64,000 nucleotides of DNA, from positions 3,769,131 to 3,833,130 of the forward strand of contig JAOSJT010000001.1 of NCBI GenBank assembly GCA_027493955.1. The letters run 5' to 3'. Below are positions 34,344-42,152 of the stretch, one piece after another. Position 1 is the stretch's first letter. Every line of letters starts with the position of its first letter. The position numbers were made by a program, and so were the translations under genes. The notes below the pieces were generated by a model, which worked only from the letters and a program-made list of their open reading frames with translations, was not told the origin of the DNA and did not search any database. The stretch is from Bacteroidia bacterium (GTDB taxonomy: Bacteria > Bacteroidota > Ignavibacteria > SZUA-365).

Positions 34344-35549
34344 TCATGCCGGAAAGGTGATCGAGCCGAGAAGTGCCTCCCGGGATGCACCCGTAACAGA
34401 AGGGAGATTTCCTGGATTTCCTGTGATGAATTCGTTGGCGAGCACCGCGAAACTCACCGCCTCGCGTGCCTCCGGAGGAATCCCCAGAGCCGAAGTAGTG
34501 TCGATTCGCGCAGAAGGGAAGTTCATTTTGATGCCATCCATGAAAAAGCGATTCCGGGCTCCACCACCGGCAGCGAACAAGTGAAACGGGGTAGTGGGAG
34601 GAACCACCGCGTGCAACTGCCCGCAGATACTGCGTACGGTGCATTCCGACGCTGTGGCGACGATATCTTCCGGCCGCGTAATGTCAAGATCCCGCGCGAG
34701 CTGTACGAAGGTATCAAGATAGCTTTCTCCGAATAACTCGCGCCCGGTGGATTTCGGATACGACCGGCTGAAATATTCGTTGCGCATCATATACCCGATA
34801 AGATCATTGTGAACGGTCCCGGATCGCGCGATGGCGCCGTCTTCATCGAATTCCTTTCCGTAGTACCGACGCATCAGCGAGTCCACCATCATGTTTCCGG
34901 GACCCGTGTCGAAGGCGATTACCTCATGCGACGCGCAACGCTGCGGCAGAACGGTGAGGTTCGCAATACCGCCAATATTGAGCAACACCCGATGCTCTTC
35001 TTCGGAGCGAAACAGCAGCCAGTCCACACGCGGTACCAGTGGCGCACCCTGGCCACCCAACACCATGTCACCCGCGCGGAAGTCCGATACCACAGGTACA
35101 CCAAGCAGGGTTGCCAATATCGGCGCACTGCCGAGTTGCAACGTCGAGCGGAGCGGAACACCGGCGAGATCCATCGGCTCGGGCAGATGGCGCATGGTCT
35201 GTCCGTGCATGCCCACCAGCTGTACCTCGGACACATCGATGTCGGCAGCGGAGCACGCCTCCCGCACAGCATCGGCGAAGGCGTAGCCAAGGGCAGCATG
35301 CAGGAGACAAAGATCGTTGACGTTGCTGGAAGATACCTCCATGTTCGCGAATAAACGCTGCTGAAGCTCTTCGGCGAACAGCGTCTCGCTGTAATGAAGC
35401 AGGTCTATACGGAGTCGCTCATCGCTGCCATAGATGCGCACAAGTGCGACATCCACGGCGTCGACGGAGGTTCCGGTCATGATGCCGGCGACGATGCGCT
35501 CAGGCGCGGTGACCAATCGCGTGAACAGTTCGAGCGGAGTTCCCTTCAT
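34344..35549 (-). CDS. anmK: Anhydro-N-acetylmuramic acid kinase
   Basis: The protein has 401 aa from the ATG at 35549; a longer frame starts at 35702, but its first 51 residues are outside the family. AnmK phosphorylates 1,6-anhydro-N-acetylmuramic acid recovered from peptidoglycan turnover and hydrolyses the anhydro ring, giving MurNAc-6-phosphate. Visible motifs: RIVAGIMTGTSVDAVDVALV (nucleotide site), VGMHGQTMRH, NIGGIANLTVLPQ and FDTGPGNMMVDSLM. It is cytoplasmic and of normal length. Its terminator and a separate nrdJ promoter follow, so it is not linked to nrdJ. Confidence 0.93.
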   Translation of the reverse strand: MKGTPLELFTRLVTAPERIVAGIMTGTSVDAVDVALVRIYGSDERLRIDLLHYSETLFAEELQQRLFANMEVSSSNVNDLCLLHAALGYAFADAVREACSAADIDVSEVQLVGMHGQTMRHLPEPMDLAGVPLRSTLQLGSAPILATLLGVPVVSDFRAGDMVLGGQGAPLVPRVDWLLFRSEEEHRVLLNIGGIANLTVLPQRCASHEVIAFDTGPGNMMVDSLMRRYYGKEFDEDGAIARSGTVHNDLIGYMMRNEYFSRSYPKSTGRELFGESYLDTFVQLARDLDITRPEDIVATASECTVRSICGQLHAVVPPTTPFHLFAAGGGARNRFFMDGIKMNFPSARIDTTSALGIPPEAREAVSFAVLANEFITGNPGNLPSVTGASREALLGSITFPA

Positions 35550-35665
35550 GATTCGCACCAGGAATGCTGTGAGTGTTGCTGCGTACGCTGTCAATGATGC
35601 GAAATATACTACAAAACGCATCCATAATGGAACATTCCATCTCTCGAAATTTCCGCTGTTCGGTC

Positions 35666-36361
35666 TTACAGCGCGATGTACAAGGCCGCGCGAAGGCGCC
35701 ATACAGAAAGGGATTGCACCCCAAGGCGCTGGGAGGCGACGAGGTCCTCTGTGCCCGCCTGGTATCGTGCCGCCAAGAGGAGGGAGAGCGATGCGCCGAG
35801 ATCCACATCCACACCCGCTTCGGCTATCGGATGCAAGGACGATGTGTGCGTGTCAAAACGGAATTCATAGCTGGTCCAAGCCTCGCGCTCACTGAATCCC
35901 TTGTAGGAGAGCGTAACTCGCTCGCTGCTGTTGCCGGGGATCGTGAATACCGCTCCCAAAGCAATGTAGAACGGCATCGAGAGTGTTGCGGATTTGTAGC
36001 GAAACAACACGGGGATATGGACACTTCCGCGTTCCGCCATCTCCAGCGTGATCAGCGGGTCATCGCCCCGCTTGACAGACCAGCCAAAGGAATGCCATTC
36101 TACTTCAAGCATGAGAGACCAATGCGTCGTGACGTCGTACGTGGCGGAAAGGCCATGGACGCTTCCCTCGTCAACAGTGGACTGGAATGTTCCGGAAAAT
36201 GGCATGACGGAATATCGGAGGATACTGCTTTGCATGCCGGTCTGCATGCCCAATCGAAGCCGGGTATCCTGCGCCTGCATAGACTCCGCACAGAGCATGG
36301 GCAGTAAAGCGATCAGCGCGATTACTGCAGCTCGGCCAAGGTATTCAGAGCGGTAATTCAT
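35666..36361 (-). CDS. Small outer-membrane beta-barrel protein
   Basis: The protein has 231 aa from the ATG at 36361, 17 bp before the stop of the upstream gene. It has a signal peptide (AAVIALIALLPMLCAESMQAQ) and short amphipathic strands, with features of a small OMP_b-brl barrel of the PorT type (WSLMLEVEWHSFGW, LHPIAEAGVDVDLGASLSLLLAARY). The start of the longer frame (36520) gives no signal peptide. It is co-transcribed with the gene at 36345-37028, which has the same layout. The function is unknown. Confidence 0.72.
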   Translation of the reverse strand: MNYRSEYLGRAAVIALIALLPMLCAESMQAQDTRLRLGMQTGMQSSILRYSVMPFSGTFQSTVDEGSVHGLSATYDVTTHWSLMLEVEWHSFGWSVKRGDDPLITLEMAERGSVHIPVLFRYKSATLSMPFYIALGAVFTIPGNSSERVTLSYKGFSEREAWTSYEFRFDTHTSSLHPIAEAGVDVDLGASLSLLLAARYQAGTEDLVASQRLGVQSLSVWRLRAALYIAL

Positions 36362-37028
36362 AGAGCAGGCCAAGACGAATGTTCCAGTTGTTCGGCTTTC
36401 CGTGTGTGTATAACGGATCCTCCAGCAATGGGCCGAACTCCTGCGTGTATCGCAATGCGAGGAGGACCGATAAAGGCGAAAGCGTCTGAATGTCCAAACC
36501 CGCCTCGAGCAGAGCGGCACCGAAGAGCTGCGTTAGCGCGAGCTGATGCTCCCGAATCGATTCCGTTCCGGGATCCATTCTGTACTGAACATCGGTGATA
36601 TTGATACGGAGCCCGGAAAGATTCATCCCGAACTCGATGCCCGCACCCAGGTAGGGACGAATGAGGTGATGCCGGAGTGGTGAGCATGAAATCATCACCG
36701 GAACGCCAAGCCGGTCTGTCTGCCCTGTGGCATACACATAGGTGGATGCTCCTGCCTTTCCGGTCTTCAAGGAAGCGTAATTCCGTTGGGAGTATTGCGG
36801 GGCAATGATCAGCGACCAGTTTTCGTCCACAGGAAAAAGAAGCTGTATGCCTGCCATGCCGGTGGTAATGGACTCCTCCGTCGAACCGCTGATCAGTGTT
36901 CGATGCTCATGCGTTTCAATGACCGCACCGGCATGTAGCCCCGCGCGTATCCTTTCCTGTGCGCATGCCGTGTCCGGCAAGAAGCGGACGAGCAGCAGAG
37001 CGAAGGCAAGAAAGGTGAATCGGAGCAT
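36345..37028 (-). CDS. Small outer-membrane beta-barrel protein
   Basis: The protein has 227 aa with a signal peptide ending TACAQ. It has a barrel-type strand pattern with PYLGAGIEFGMNLSGLRI and a final LLYELPL. It resembles the neighbouring gene downstream in size and layout, so the pair may be an old duplication; sequence identity was not computed. The 3' end overlaps the next start. Barrels of this size often serve as envelope structural proteins or anchors for other proteins. Confidence 0.72.
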   Translation of the reverse strand: MLRFTFLAFALLLVRFLPDTACAQERIRAGLHAGAVIETHEHRTLISGSTEESITTGMAGIQLLFPVDENWSLIIAPQYSQRNYASLKTGKAGASTYVYATGQTDRLGVPVMISCSPLRHHLIRPYLGAGIEFGMNLSGLRINITDVQYRMDPGTESIREHQLALTQLFGAALLEAGLDIQTLSPLSVLLALRYTQEFGPLLEDPLYTHGKPNNWNIRLGLLYELPL

Positions 37029-37207
37029 GATGCGATCTCAAACGCAAATACGGATTTGTTTCGGCCGGCAGTGGATTGCCGATCGAGCAATGCGGTGCAA
37101 ACGATAAAATAGGGAAGGATATTGTGGGCAACAATGTCCAAATCCATGACCTGTGCACGGTCTTACTTTTTGATATGGCGGCGGTGTATTGTTCGTGTGT
37201 TGCGGTC

Positions 37208-38026
37208 TCAGGCGGACTCATCGTCGAAGCCAGGACGCACAAAAAGGCGGGCTGTCGGGAAGCTGCGCTCCGTCACGGTGCGAAGCTTACTGAGCATGAG
37301 TAACGCCCGCACCGCTGCGGTCTCCTGTTCAGGAACGAGGCGTTGCAACGTCATCCATGCCGCGCTGGAGCGATCAATGCCCATAAGAGCGACCTTTGCG
37401 GATCCATCGGCGTCGGAAGGATATTCGTCGTCAATCATTTCATCCAATTCTTTTCCATGTACCGCCCGCCGTAACTTTGCGAACACCGAAAGGTGATAGT
37501 AGGAGATGACCTCAACCATGTCACGAATCACGGTGGCCGATGGGGCGCTGCCGGCGGATTGTGTGCCGAATTCCGTGCGTCGCATGAATTGATCGTCGGT
37601 CATTGCTGCAAGATGGTGCGCATTCTGCAACCAGGCGTGTACGAGTTCGAAGTACAAGCTGCCACCGATGATGCATGGATGTTTCTCAATCTGCTGTTTC
37701 TCCATTTCCTCGATGAAATCAGGTCCTCCGAACACCCCCCCCATGCTGTCATCATCCTCGTCGTCAATGTCGAAGTCGAATCCGATGTTGAAGTCTTCAG
37801 TACTCTGATTCAGTTGCGTGCTTTCGGTACACCGTCCGAGCTCGTTCCAGAACAACTCGTTCATCACTTCATCGATTTCCTCCCCGTCGCGGTGGCGTCG
37901 CTCCACCGCGAAGGTCATGCAACGCGATGTCAACGTGCAGCGTTCGCACCACCGATCACAATAATTGAAAATTCCCGTGATGAAATTTTCGTTTCCTAAT
38001 CCGGATTGAAGTCCCTTTGACTCCAT
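37208..38026 (-). CDS. Protein with N-terminal four-cysteine motif, unknown function
   Basis: The protein has 272 aa from the ATG at 38026, preceded by AAGGGAG; an upstream in-frame start at 38248 has no ribosome site. Near the N-terminus is C-x3-C-x2-C-x5-C in CDRWCERCTLTSRC, which could bind a metal or an Fe-S cluster. The middle is very acidic (FDFDIDDEDDDSMGGVFGG), and the C-terminal half is helical (VISYYHLSVFAKLRRAV, WMTLQRLVPEQETAAVRALL). I do not recognise a family. It lies beside another gene with a zinc-binding-type N-terminus; the shared strand is no proof of a joint role. Confidence 0.7.
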   Translation of the reverse strand: MESKGLQSGLGNENFITGIFNYCDRWCERCTLTSRCMTFAVERRHRDGEEIDEVMNELFWNELGRCTESTQLNQSTEDFNIGFDFDIDDEDDDSMGGVFGGPDFIEEMEKQQIEKHPCIIGGSLYFELVHAWLQNAHHLAAMTDDQFMRRTEFGTQSAGSAPSATVIRDMVEVISYYHLSVFAKLRRAVHGKELDEMIDDEYPSDADGSAKVALMGIDRSSAAWMTLQRLVPEQETAAVRALLMLSKLRTVTERSFPTARLFVRPGFDDESA

Positions 38027-38268
38027 GTGCACTCCCTTGTACGTAGTAGACGAACGGTGTTCAAATCGAAATGTAGCACAAATCCCGTCCCTCATCCATA
38101 CCGAAATTGATGACCTTTCCTTCGTTGACGAGCCGGGACACGCCAGAAAACCGTGCTGAAGATCAGTTCGTAGATTCTGGAACATTCGGTTCGCGAAATC
38201 ACCGAAATGCTGCCCACACGGCAACTCGCCGGCGCAGGAATTGATCACCCATGATCATTGAGGATGGT

Positions 38269-38838
38269 TCAAAAGGGAAGCTCGTCGTCGTCACGCTGTC
38301 TGCGAATCGGATGCAGCGGGTTGGCCTGATACGTGGCCGGGCAAAGGCCGTAGGGAAAGTCATCGCCGCGCAGGGATGGCCCCAGTTCGTAGACGAGATC
38401 GTAGTCGTTCGCGAACGGTTCGTGCATCATTGATTCATATTCGAAAAGATCGTCGAGAGGAAAGAGATACTCAAGCTTGTTCATCGACAAGAGCAAGTCC
38501 CGCGAGTGCAAATTCTCCAGGAGATGCCCCGCGTTGCATCGCAGATTTCTGATCCGGTGTTTTTTCCGGGGAGCAATGAGTGCGATGTCACGGACAATCG
38601 CGGCGAACTCAGCTGTTTCGGGATGCCCGGTTTTCATGACTGCTTCCAGGCGGGCGATGTTTTTTGCTGAGATATTTCTCTGTGCGAGAAATGCCGTGAT
38701 CTCCTCGTGTTGTAGAGCTCTCTCGCGCTCTTCTGTCGGATTCCTCCTACAGGCTTTGCACAGTCCTCTTTTGCTCCTCTTCCCGCCGAAGTGCTCGTTG
38801 GGTCGTTCCCGACCGCAGAGAGGGCAGTATCTGGCCAT
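38269..38838 (-). CDS. Small protein with N-terminal zinc-ribbon motif, unknown function
   Basis: The protein has 189 aa. The start reads MARYCPLCGRERPNEHF and then GLCKACRRN, two CxxC pairs that probably bind zinc. The rest is charged and helical, with the segments AEFAAIVRDIALIAPRKKHRI and FPLDDLFEYESMM. No catalytic or DNA-binding domain is recognised beyond the ribbon. The C-terminus is very basic and acidic (RRQRDDDELPF). It lies just upstream of the Cys-motif gene at 37208-38026. Confidence 0.65.
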   Translation of the reverse strand: MARYCPLCGRERPNEHFGGKRSKRGLCKACRRNPTEERERALQHEEITAFLAQRNISAKNIARLEAVMKTGHPETAEFAAIVRDIALIAPRKKHRIRNLRCNAGHLLENLHSRDLLLSMNKLEYLFPLDDLFEYESMMHEPFANDYDLVYELGPSLRGDDFPYGLCPATYQANPLHPIRRQRDDDELPF

Positions 38839-38885
38839 GGATCAGTACTTGTCGAGGGATTCGATAGGCGTGGAATCGTTCGCGT

Positions 38886-39719
38886 TCACCGCTCCGCTCC
38901 CACACGAAAACCCAACGCTGCATCGTAGATATCGTCCGCCATGACCCCAGTGCATTTTGCCGTGGCGCGAACAAAGCCGATATAGCGCCCTGCGTCGCGC
39001 TCCAACGTTTCTGCATCGGAGGGAAAAAAGCTGCGCCCTGAGAGTTCCAGCGCCTGTTCGAAGTCGCGCCAGTGCTGCCAGCCGTCGGGGAGGATGTCCG
39101 TGCATATCTCCGTTACTGCGCAACTGTGTTGCCAATGCCTCTGCCACCACGCGGCGGTTTTGAAAGAGCGGCATTCTGCTTCCCAAAATACTTTGCCGTT
39201 GGACTGTGGGTGGGTCAGGTGTTCGGGCACATCGTCGAAATCCTGCATCAGCGCGGGAACGACCACCCCGATGTAACCTCCCTCACGCAACAGGCGGGTC
39301 AGTTGCGCGAGATACAGTACGTCGGTGCCGAAATATTGGTATGCGTCTATGGAAATGATGGCATCGAAGAAACGCGATGGAAAGGGAAGGGCGTGGGCTT
39401 CGAGTTTCATCGGATACACGAGATCGCTCAGACCGGCCTCTTGTACTCGTTGCCAGTTGTTGTCCTGCGACATCCAGAGATCCACTGCCCAGACATGCAC
39501 CCCGAATTCCCGCGCGAGAAAAATGCTGGTCATAGCGCGGCCGCAGCCAAGATCAAGCACACGCATCCCGGGCTGGAGCTTCATTGCCTGCGTGAGCCAC
39601 TCGACAAGCCACACGGCGTTTGGTCCCATCTGATTCCCCAACATCCATTCGGCATCATACGAGGCCGAGCGCGGGAATTCTGATTTTTTCAGCAAAGAGA
39701 TACACTTACGGTTCAGCAT
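38886..39719 (-). CDS. Class I SAM-dependent methyltransferase
   Basis: The protein has 277 aa. The SAM-binding motif I is VLDLGCGRAMTSIFLA (near residue 54), followed by the acidic motif II in VWAVDLWM and motif IV in FDAIISIDAYQYFG. The family is UbiE/cyclopropane-synthase-like. A His/Trp-rich segment (WWQRHWQHSCAVTE) follows the core. The substrate is not evident; a small molecule is likely. It has its own unit between the zinc-ribbon gene and the flavoprotein gene. Confidence 0.82.
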   Translation of the reverse strand: MLNRKCISLLKKSEFPRSASYDAEWMLGNQMGPNAVWLVEWLTQAMKLQPGMRVLDLGCGRAMTSIFLAREFGVHVWAVDLWMSQDNNWQRVQEAGLSDLVYPMKLEAHALPFPSRFFDAIISIDAYQYFGTDVLYLAQLTRLLREGGYIGVVVPALMQDFDDVPEHLTHPQSNGKVFWEAECRSFKTAAWWQRHWQHSCAVTEICTDILPDGWQHWRDFEQALELSGRSFFPSDAETLERDAGRYIGFVRATAKCTGVMADDIYDAALGFRVGAER

Positions 39720-39916
39720 AGATGCCTCGATGTCTCTGCGAGTGTAATGGTACGGAGCTGCGGGTGTATGCGCAAATGGAGCATATCGGTCAGGGAGTGC
39801 GGTGTGGCATCAGATCGGTGACTGCGCAGGTTGAAAAAAATCGTACCTGGACGAAACAGGGATATTCTGTTTGTTCGCTTTGGATTGAGGCGGCGCGACG
39901 CAATTCCAACTCATCG

Positions 39917-41170
39917 TTACTCCTTCGTCGCGGCCGAAATTCCAGCAGCTCTGCCTGTAGCCCAGGCCCAGAAAAAATTGTAGCCGCCGATGGGTCCGAA
40001 GACGTCGAGCGTCTCACCGCAGAAATACAAGCCCGGATGGGCTTTGCACTCCATGCTGCCATGCTGTATTTCAGAGAGCAGAACTCCGCCTCCTGTGACT
40101 TCGGCCTTACGGTATCCTTCGTCACCGGTCCAGGGGAGCGCACATCGAAGGAGGACGTCAAGAAGGCGGCGTTTTTCTTCGCGCCGTAGTTGTGCCAACG
40201 TTCGGGATGCATCCACGTTTGCAACATCCATCAAGGTAGACACGAGACGTTCGGGGAGTTCTCTTCGCAGAGCACCGGCAGCAGTTCCCCTGCTGTCGTG
40301 CCACAAAGTATCCATCCAGAATAACTCATCGTGCGATAACCATGAGACCCGAAGACGGGCGTTGGCATCACCTTCCGTTGTTGCGCGTGCCAGAACATGG
40401 GACACATCCAACACCGCGGGACCACTGTACCCGCGGTGCGTAAACAGCAGGGCTCCTCTGGCCTCGGCGGAATGTCGCGTGCTGCTGGCTGAAATGCGTA
40501 CATCAATGCTGATGCCGGCGAGCGAGGTGAAGCGTGTGTCCGAACTGGTGACCGGTACCAAGGCGGGATAGCGTGGAGCGGTCGCTATGCCAAAGGACTC
40601 CGCGAAGCGAAAGCCAAACCCGTCACTGCCCGTTGTCGGAATGGAGAGTCCTCCGGTAGCGATGATAACAGCATCCGCGTGTATCGCGGGCGCATCCCGT
40701 ATTTCGATGCGCCATGCATCATTGACACTCCGTATTTCGGTGACGAGGCAATCGGTACACAGCCGCACTCCTCCTCTCTCCGCGTGCTGCAGCAGTGCGT
40801 CGCGGACATCACGCGCACGTTGTGACGCCGGAAACAATTTTCCCGTACCGGCTTCCTCAACCAGTCGCACCCCCAGTTCATGCTCGAAGTAGCGTATCTG
40901 TTCGGTCAATGGCCAGGAGCGAAGAATTCGATTGAGAGTGTTACGTGATGAATCTGTCACGAAGCGGGATTCATCGAGCTCAGCCGGCAGAATATTACAG
41001 CGTCCCCCTCCACTGATGAGGATTTTTTTTCCAACATGCTTCGTGCCTTCGAGCAATAGTACTTCCGCACCGTATCGCGCCGAGAAATCCGCGGCAACGA
41101 GGCCGGCCGCTCCAGCGCCGATGACGACTACCTTGCGCGGCGATGAGGTTTGCGATAGCCTTGGGTCCAT
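39917..41170 (-). CDS. FAD-dependent oxidoreductase, HI0933/YhiN (BaiN-like) family
   Basis: The protein has 417 aa. The N-terminal FAD motif is VVVIGAGAAGLVAADFSARYG, followed by the family signature KKILISGGGRCNI and the C-terminal FCGETLDVFGPIGGYNF. This is the HI0933/YhiN group, which includes a reported bile-acid reductase (BaiN); most members have no assigned substrate. It is a cytoplasmic flavoprotein of normal length. It is divergent from the small-protein/RRM gene pair to the right. Confidence 0.88.
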   Translation of the reverse strand: MDPRLSQTSSPRKVVVIGAGAAGLVAADFSARYGAEVLLLEGTKHVGKKILISGGGRCNILPAELDESRFVTDSSRNTLNRILRSWPLTEQIRYFEHELGVRLVEEAGTGKLFPASQRARDVRDALLQHAERGGVRLCTDCLVTEIRSVNDAWRIEIRDAPAIHADAVIIATGGLSIPTTGSDGFGFRFAESFGIATAPRYPALVPVTSSDTRFTSLAGISIDVRISASSTRHSAEARGALLFTHRGYSGPAVLDVSHVLARATTEGDANARLRVSWLSHDELFWMDTLWHDSRGTAAGALRRELPERLVSTLMDVANVDASRTLAQLRREEKRRLLDVLLRCALPWTGDEGYRKAEVTGGGVLLSEIQHGSMECKAHPGLYFCGETLDVFGPIGGYNFFWAWATGRAAGISAATKE

Positions 41171-41494
41171 GGTGTTCTGCTGTCTCGGATACTCGATGTT
41201 TCTGCATGTAACTTACCATCTTCTCCGCTTTCGGTAAATTCTGGGTACAGAACACACCTGTACCATGTCGCCACAGATCCGGTCGCTGGTTGTGCTGAGA
41301 AAAAAGAAAAAAATCTTACCCAAAAAGTTGCTTTTCTGCTACAGAGAGTGCTATCTTACTCTTCTAGAATCAGGTCGAATATGGTAGCCGCGGAAGACGA
41401 GGCGTTCAGTTCGATACCACGCCGGGTCATCCGCTATTGTTTTTGACCAAACTCGACAGGATTCTGAAGATACTCATTAAAGAAGGTCCGGACA
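41171..41494. other. Divergent promoter region of flavoprotein and small-protein genes
   Basis: The 324 bp hold no gene. A weak promoter-like pair for the plus strand is TTGCTT near 41330 and TATCTT 18 bases later. No hairpin or repeat of note was seen. Confidence 0.35.
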
Positions 41495-41647
41495 TTGGCC
41501 AAGCCCAATTACCAGTTTGAGAAGCGGCAGCGCGACCTTGCGAAAAAGAAAAAGCAGGAAGAAAAACGACAGCGACGACTGAACAAGTCACAATCAGAGT
41601 CGAAAGACGAGCCCGAAACCGAAGCGGGCGAGTCCTCCCAGGAATAA
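41495..41647 (+). CDS. Small highly charged protein, 50 aa
   Basis: The frame starts at TTG 41495, with GAAGGT eight bases upstream. The product is MAKPNYQFEKRQRDLAKKKK followed by a Lys/Arg/Glu stretch and an acidic Ser-rich tail. The start MAKPNYQFEKRQR is one I recognise from many small conserved bacterial hypothetical proteins. It is probably a nucleic-acid-associated or disordered protein. It lies about 100 bp upstream of the RRM gene and could be co-transcribed with it. Confidence 0.75.
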   Translation: MAKPNYQFEKRQRDLAKKKKQEEKRQRRLNKSQSESKDEPETEAGESSQE

Positions 41648-41749
41648 GTATTCAATGAGCCGGTAAACGGCTTCGCTGTCGGATTCGGTGCGTGTAAGAT
41701 TCTTCGATAGCGTCATTTTATAGAACACGCGAGCAAAGGAAAATTTGCA

Positions 41750-42022
41750 ATGAAGATGTATGTCGGAAACCTCGCGTACAGTGTCACGGACGCTATGTTG
41801 CGGGAATCGTTCTCTCAGTACGGTGAAGTTTCGCAGGTCACTGTGATCAGCGATAAGTTCACGGGTCAATCCAAGGGCTTCGGCTTTGTCGAAATGCCCG
41901 ACGCAGGCGAGGCCAACAACGCCATGAACGCTCTCAATGAGACCGATTTCATGGGTCGCAAAATCAAAGTCAACGAAGCGCGTCCGCAGACCGAGCGTCC
42001 GCAGCGTAACTCCCGCTGGTAA
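41750..42022 (+). CDS. RNA-binding protein with one RRM domain
   Basis: The protein has 90 aa made of one RNA recognition motif. RNP2 is MYVGNLAYSV at the N-terminus, and RNP1 is KGFGFVEMPD near residue 44; both hold the aromatic residues that stack on RNA bases. A short Arg-rich tail (RPQTERPQRNSRW) follows. Single-RRM proteins of this kind are common in cyanobacteria and Bacteroidota and often respond to cold. AAGGAAAA precedes the ATG, and a strong terminator lies 20 bp after the stop, so it ends its transcription unit. Confidence 0.93.
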   Translation: MKMYVGNLAYSVTDAMLRESFSQYGEVSQVTVISDKFTGQSKGFGFVEMPDAGEANNAMNALNETDFMGRKIKVNEARPQTERPQRNSRW

Positions 42023-42041
42023 TCCCGGCGATTCGTATACG

Positions 42042-42071
42042 AAAATCGCGGCTTTGGCCGCGATTTTTTTT
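42042..42071 (+). terminator. Terminator after RRM gene
   Basis: AAAATCGCGGC and GCCGCGATTTT form a perfect 11-bp stem (42042-42067) with a TTTG loop, and the T-run continues to 42071. This is one of the clearest rho-independent terminators in the window. Confidence 0.9.
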
Positions 42072-42152
42072 GTTCCCGGAACGACCTCCAGGCGACACCA
42101 CGGAAATCGTGCGCCGACAACAGGATATGTACATTACAACGGCAAGCAGAAA

